DNA from: Hirsutella rhossiliensis | Taxonomy: Eukaryota > Ascomycota > Sordariomycetes > Hypocreales > Ophiocordycipitaceae | Direction of reading: 5' to 3' | DNA length: 64,000 nucleotides | NCBI RefSeq assembly: GCF_020360975.1 | Contig: NW_025408669.1 | Location: 5,580,001 to 5,644,000, forward strand | Shown here: positions 61,088-64,000 of the stretch, piece after piece | How positions within the stretch are numbered: position 1 is the stretch's first letter | Layout: every line of letters starts with the position of its first letter | The notes under the pieces: generated by a model | Databases searched by the model: none | Told to the model about the DNA's origin: nothing | What the model saw: only the letters and a program-made list of their open reading frames with translations | Made by a program: the position numbers and the translations under genes

Positions 61088-61770
61088 TGTCACGGAGTAG
61101 GCAGAGGCGTGCGCGTAGGTGCCGCCCATAGGATAATATTAATAAGCTATATAGAGCTCTTCTATGCGCGGCTGGCCCGCCCCTATACTTACGGGATCCG
61201 GCCCTCCGCACGTAACTACACGGCTTAGGCCGCGGCCTAAGCCTATTACCTATAATAGTTAAAGACTCTTATACAATGCCCTCCCTCGAGCGCGGCGTAG
61301 TACTGCCCTATTAACGGCTCCCGTATAATTAGGCCTATGCCGCGGGCTCTTCCCTGCCCTTTCCCGTTAATAGGGCCGGCCCTACTAGCCCTATTATCCC
61401 CGCGCCCGTTAGCCCGGGTAGCCGGGACCCGGCTCTATACTCGTCGGCCGGCTAGCCGTTTAAATAGGGGCGTAACCTATTATATGCGCCCCTAGGTAGC
61501 CGGCGGCTAGTCCGGACCTACGTAAGCCTTAGGTTGCCCGTCCCCTCTACCTTAGGCAGCATCCTCTACTAAGGGGTATATAAGGCGGTATCCCCCCTTT
61601 CCCCCTTCCCTTTCTTCTCTCCCTTCTTTAACCGTAGTAGTAGCATTAATAGGTAAGTTCCGCTCTACCCGGGGCGTTAGTCCGTTCTTAGCTATACGGG
61701 CCGCTCTATTAACGTATACTCGTAGTAGTAGCGGCAGCAGCAATAATAGCCCTAATAATAACAATAACTC
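61088..61770 (+). repeat. GC-rich LTR-like block with promoter
   Basis: Starts TGTCACGG, is GC-rich with many CpG but few CpA, and carries a TATA box (ggtatataagg, 61575-61585) followed by a long pyrimidine run and a possible start region. This order (U3, TATA, CT-rich initiator) fits a plus-strand 5' LTR in front of the gag-like frame. The matching 3' LTR is not in the window, and the end of this LTR is uncertain. Confidence 0.45.
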
Positions 61771-62745
61771 TAACTAGTAAGTTCCGCGCCTTATAGAGCG
61801 GGAGGCCGCATTCCGTCGTGCTAACTTCCGCGATAGATATATCCGCCTCTCCCTCTCCTACCTCCTCCTTCTCGGAGCGTGCGGAGTCGTTCGTCGACGC
61901 CGTGCTAGCCGCGGCCGACGACGACTCCGCCGCTGCCGCCGCTCCTGCCCGCGCCGCTACCACCGCTCCTACCGCCGCCGCCGCCGCCTCTGCTACGCTA
62001 TTCGCTCTTACGTCGCCCCTTAGGGTAACGACGCCGTCCCCGCCGCTACCCGTGACGCCCGGCCCCTCGGCCCCCGCCTCCGTCTCCGCTACCCCCGTAA
62101 GTCCGCAGTTAGGCAAGCGTAATAGACGTTGTCCGCTAACCTCCTATAGCATAAGCGCTAAGTATAGGCCGGCGCCGCCCGCTCGGCCCCCTATATACGT
62201 TATGCGTCGCAGGAGCTCGACTACTCCGACTAGGCCGGGCGCCGCCGCGGCGGCAGCTACTACTAGTGCGCGCGAGCCGGCCGCGCCTATAAGGCGGCGC
62301 CTCCTATCCTGCTCGCTACGGCGTCGGCTTAGAAGGCCGGCTCGCACGGGCAGGCGTGGGGGGCTGCTAAGAAGCGCCTTACCGCCGCCGCCGCCGCCTA
62401 CCGCAACCTCCGCGCCCTCGAGCGATGGGGCCTTATGCCTAAGTAAGTCCTACTCCTCCGCTCCCCTATTTCCGCCTCTAACGCACCCAGCGCCAGGGAC
62501 ACTGCCTCCGTCGCCCTATCGGCGGTCCCCTTGGCCGTGCCCGCCTCCGCTACCGCCGCTGCCCCTGCCGCCGCCGCTAGCCGCCGCCCCTCTGCCCCCG
62601 GAGCCGCCGCCGCCGCCGACTAGCTTATAGGCTTAGAGGGCCGCCTTAGCGCCCTAGAGACCGCCGCCGCCGCTAATAAGAAGGAGGAGGCCGACGAGGA
62701 CGACGATAACGAAGATAATAATAATAATAACGATAAAGAATAGGC
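61771..62745 (+). pseudogene. GC-rich gag-like ORF relic (Ala/Pro-rich)
   Basis: Strongly GC-rich. A plus-strand frame from 61818 to 62630 is open (270 codons of Ala, Pro, Ser, Thr), but another plus-strand frame looks more protein-like from about 62350. It reads AAYRNLRALERWGLMPK, then an Ala-rich run, LEGRLSALETA, and an acidic tail (EDDDNEDNNNNNDKE) ending at TAG near 62743. Its internal TAG/TAA fit RIP of CAG/CAA. This resembles the N-terminal Gag of a fungal gypsy element downstream of the LTR-like block. The two frames suggest an indel. Minus-strand frames here are shadows. Confidence 0.4.
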
Positions 62746-62779
62746 CTAGGTAGTCTAGGGGCTCCGCCTTATAATAAAC

Positions 62780-64000
62780 GCTATTTTTATCTCCGCCTAT
62801 ACTATTACGCTTATATTGCCTATATTACCGTAACTGCCCCCTCCGCTATGCCTACTTCGTGGTCCTAGCCTAGGCTACTATCGGTAGTCCGCTAGTCCGT
62901 CGTTCTCGTCTACTATTCTAAATAAGGCTTTAAACTTATCGAGGGCTATAGTTCCCGTAAACTTACGTGCGGGTTCTTACGTAGGGTCGAGATACCTACG
63001 CTACTTAACGAGGACCTCCCGGCGTTTCCCCCTACCGACCTTTTTCTAGCGCGCGGCCTATATCTCTTCGACCTCGAACTCGTCCTCTCCCTTTACCTCG
63101 ATTACGGGCAATTAAGCGTCCGCTGCTTCTTATCTAGGCAGCGGGTTAGAGGAGGCTCTACGAAGGAGGTCTACGTTAATCTTATTATAGACCCCCGTTA
63201 GGAGACTATCGAGCTTTATAACCTATAGGCTAATAACCCTCCGTACTATAAACTTCGCGTATAGCTAGTTAAGCTTCTTCTTTAGTCGTGCCGACCTATA
63301 GTTACGGAGGTCTAGCTATACCTTATCTCCTACCGCGAACCTATCTACTAGGGCCCTAGTCTTATTAGCGTGCCGCTCCTAATCTTACGCCGCGGCGGCT
63401 ATCGCGGATTAGCAATAATCCGTGGTCTCCTATAGCTTTTATACGAACGCGGAGGCGCGGCCCTCTAGTAACGTATTACTATACTACTCCGCTACTATAT
63501 CTACGGTAAAGGGAACTAATAAGGGTAGTTCGAAGCTATATATTATAAAGAAAGGGGCTATCCTAATAGAGGTATATAGTCTACTATTTAACGTAAGTTA
63601 GGCCGCGGGGAGCTACCGGTCCTAGTCTACTTAGTTACGGGCTACGATAGCCTATAGGTAAGCCTACGCCTCTTAGTTAACCCTCTTAGGCCCTCCGTCG
63701 GTCTATAGGTAATATGCCGTGCTAAGTAGCTACGTAATCTAAAGTAGCTAGCATAGGTGCTGCTAAAAGCGGCTAGTCTAATTCGATCCCCTATCGCTTA
63801 TAATAGAGGCTAGCTAGCTATATAAGCGGGCCTAGTACTATAAGAAGCGCTCTACGTAGGACTCTATATCTATAGACGGTATCGGCTCTAATACTATAGA
63901 CTTACTAAGACGGTCCTTAATTACCTATATATAGCGGTTGCCGCCCTCTATAAGTAGGAGGTCCGTTATAAAGTCTATCTATATATACGTATAAAACCGG
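62780..64000 (-). pseudogene. Gypsy G5: integrase and chromodomain relic
   Basis: Minus strand, continuing beyond the window. It has integrase core text (IDFITDLPxSEGxNRYxWVIKDRLSK-, SDRGxNWTSRF- and STAYHPQTDGGPERAN-like) at about 63.97-63.65 kb. Linker text is DRFAVGDKVWLDLRNYR-like at 63.3 kb. A chromodomain (EFEVEEIxAAR...LVKWRGYxDPTWEP-like) lies at 63.1-62.95 kb and the C-terminus at about 62.8 kb. The DNA is GC-rich, yet CpA is rare and Trp/Gln codons read as stops. Its 3' LTR is not recognised; the plus-strand gag-like block follows directly. Confidence 0.8.

Noticed and set aside
61709..62347. Minus-strand ORFs in the GC-rich block
   Set aside because: GC-rich DNA has few stops in any frame; TATA, pyrimidine run and acidic tail favour the plus strand.

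Overview
The window is from a filamentous ascomycete (Pezizomycotina-type) with very active repeat-induced point mutation (RIP). Positions 1 to about 51.2 kb and about 59.1 to 64 kb are transposon relics in which CpA/TpG has almost vanished and become TpA. ATG start codons are therefore nearly gone, and Gln and Trp codons read as TAA/TAG. The coding relics can still be read through these stops. The remaining CpA sits mostly in GpCpA context.

Layout, left to right. 1-4382: copia element 1 (+), 3' two thirds plus 3' LTR, split by an un-RIPped 567-bp insertion (536-1102). 4383-6381: gag of Ty3/gypsy G1 (-). 6387-13078: complete copia element 2 (-), inserted in G1 gag with TSD ATAGT and itself carrying a 370-bp TRIM (12010-12379). 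13084-15655: G1 5' end, split by a 1.87-kb LTR element with 175-bp LTRs (13386-15257). 15656-18330: copia relic 3 (+) with a second TRIM (17256-17627). 18331-23430: Tad/I-type LINE (-). 23435-25690: gypsy G3 (+) split by a copia 5' end. 25690-27560: unidentified ~620-codon relic (-). 27700-34450: gypsy G4 (-), with a GC-rich tRNA-ended insertion. 36300-38700: Helitron Rep relic (-). 38800-46340: gypsy G2 (+), split by a solo-LTR-like block. 49404-51256: Fot1/pogo element with TIRs and TA target duplication.

About 51.26-59.1 kb is an island of ordinary sequence, rich in CA and TG. It holds two gene-like units. One (54236-54826, +) encodes a 196-residue secreted Cys-rich protein, effector-like, whose presumed ATG now reads ATA, the change RIP produces. 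The other (56665-57649, -) is a two-exon gene for a secreted heme-thiolate peroxidase (chloroperoxidase / short unspecific peroxygenase family) with PCP, EHD-x-S and catalytic-Glu candidates. The island also has transposon scraps, a tRNA-like SINE candidate and a dispersed minisatellite.

From 59.1 kb transposons return: a Tc1/mariner relic (-), a GC-rich LTR plus gag-like block (+), and the integrase-chromodomain end of gypsy G5 (-). Overall this resembles a compartmentalised fungal genome in which a secreted-protein island lies between RIP-silenced transposon blocks. The elements are not expected to be active. Working roles are plausible only for the peroxidase and, if its start is supplied elsewhere, the small secreted protein.
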